64,000 nucleotides of DNA, taken from positions 5,394,001 to 5,458,000 of the forward strand of contig NZ_CP027727.1 in assembly GCF_003851685.1 (NCBI RefSeq). Direction: 5' to 3'. The stretch comes from Pseudomonas sp. R5-89-07. GTDB taxonomy: Bacteria > Pseudomonadota > Gammaproteobacteria > Pseudomonadales > Pseudomonadaceae. The notes under the pieces were generated by a model. It was not told the origin of the DNA. It did not search any database and saw only the letters and a list, made by a program, of their open reading frames with translations. A program made the translations under genes and the position numbers. Positions 63,741 to 64,000 of the stretch are shown in pieces; position 1 is the stretch's first letter; each line of letters begins with the position of its first letter.

Positions 63741-64000
63741 ATGTCTGTGCCCAGCATGACCTTGTTCCACAACCCCGCTTCACCGTTCGTGCGCAAAGTC
63801 CGCGTGCTGCTGATCGAGACCGGTCAACAGGACCGTGTGGCCCTGCACGCCTGCATGCCCACCCCGGTCAACCCGGATGCGCACGTGGTGCAAGGCAACC
63901 CGGTCGGCAAGATCCCGGCCCTGCGCCTGGCCGACGGTTCGGTACTGCATGACAGCCGGGTGATCCTTGACTATTTCGACCACCAGCACGTCGGCAACCC
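63741..64000 (+). CDS. Glutathione S-transferase family protein, N-terminal part
   Basis: About 86 residues before the window ends. Thioredoxin-like GST N-domain: MTLFHNPASPFVRKVRVLLI and GNPVGKIPALRLADGSVLHD-SRVILDYF. The motif NPxGKIPAL and the D-S pair contact glutathione. Start at ATG 63741 after GAGGA; an in-frame ATG at 63756 is possible. The C-terminal helical domain is outside the window. Confidence 0.88.
   Translation, partial: MSVPSMTLFHNPASPFVRKVRVLLIETGQQDRVALHACMPTPVNPDAHVVQGNPVGKIPALRLADGSVLHDSRVILDYFDHQHVGN

Noticed and set aside
1..64000. CRISPR arrays, rRNA operons or intact insertion sequences
   Set aside because: The only regularly repeated units are dispersed REPIN palindromes. 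No array of equal repeats and spacers, no rRNA and no transposase gene was seen.

Overview
This window is a stretch of a Pseudomonas chromosome, most likely from the P. fluorescens group. The evidence is GC-rich coding, a pqqFABCDE cluster, the davBA lysine-degradation pair, folK/folB/plsY/tsaD/rpsU/dnaG/rpoD in the order familiar from Pseudomonas, and at least ten REPIN-type palindromic repeats between genes. From memory, gene order over nearly the whole window resembles the P. putida/P. fluorescens core. No comparison could be run here.

Layout. Positions 1-5.9 kb hold the apaH 3' end, glpE and the stress module prkA-yeaH-spoVR. Positions 5.9-14.6 kb hold cca, folK/folB, plsY, tsaD and the macromolecular-synthesis genes rpsU-dnaG-rpoD. 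Positions 14.7-18.4 kb encode a very large periplasmic-sensor/PAS/GGDEF/EAL protein. At 18.42-20.70 kb, a tRNA(CAU, Ile2-type) gene and a 46-bp copy of its 3' end bracket a small integrated element. This element carries a decayed integrase N-terminus and two unrecognised genes, a ribbon-helix-helix/HTH fusion and a membrane protein. It is the one clearly accessory region. Positions 20.8-23.9 kb encode an Lrp-type regulator and davBA. Positions 23.9-29.7 kb are the PQQ cofactor cluster, and 29.7-32.7 kb hold a Pmp3-type peptide, a class III aminotransferase and a LysR regulator.

Positions 33-40.2 kb contain three paralogous ~600-residue acyl-CoA dehydrogenases around a membrane diguanylate cyclase. 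Positions 40.5-45.5 kb hold a small flagellar-rod-like protein and the biotin genes bioB-bioFHCD. A putative BirA operator lies between bioB and the divergent comF. Positions 45.5-52 kb hold comF, modE, a PhoX-type phosphatase, an SrkA-type kinase, rarD and gcvR. Positions 52.3-58 kb hold malate synthase G, a receiver-only response regulator, a cNMP/CBS/nucleotidyltransferase protein and a DnaQ-like exonuclease. Positions 58.1-63.6 kb form a ferrisiderophore cell-surface-signalling unit: ECF sigma, FecR-type anti-sigma, TonB receptor, PepSY membrane protein and a small membrane protein. The window ends inside a glutathione S-transferase gene.

Most genes are ordinary core metabolism. The features most worth a second look are the tRNA-bounded element with its domain-fusion regulator, a possible N-terminally extended PqqA frame with a hairpin-sequestered ribosome binding site, a REPIN that supplies the stop codons of two convergent genes, a cluster of perfect DnaA boxes near gcvR, and the 93-residue flagellar-rod-like orphan.
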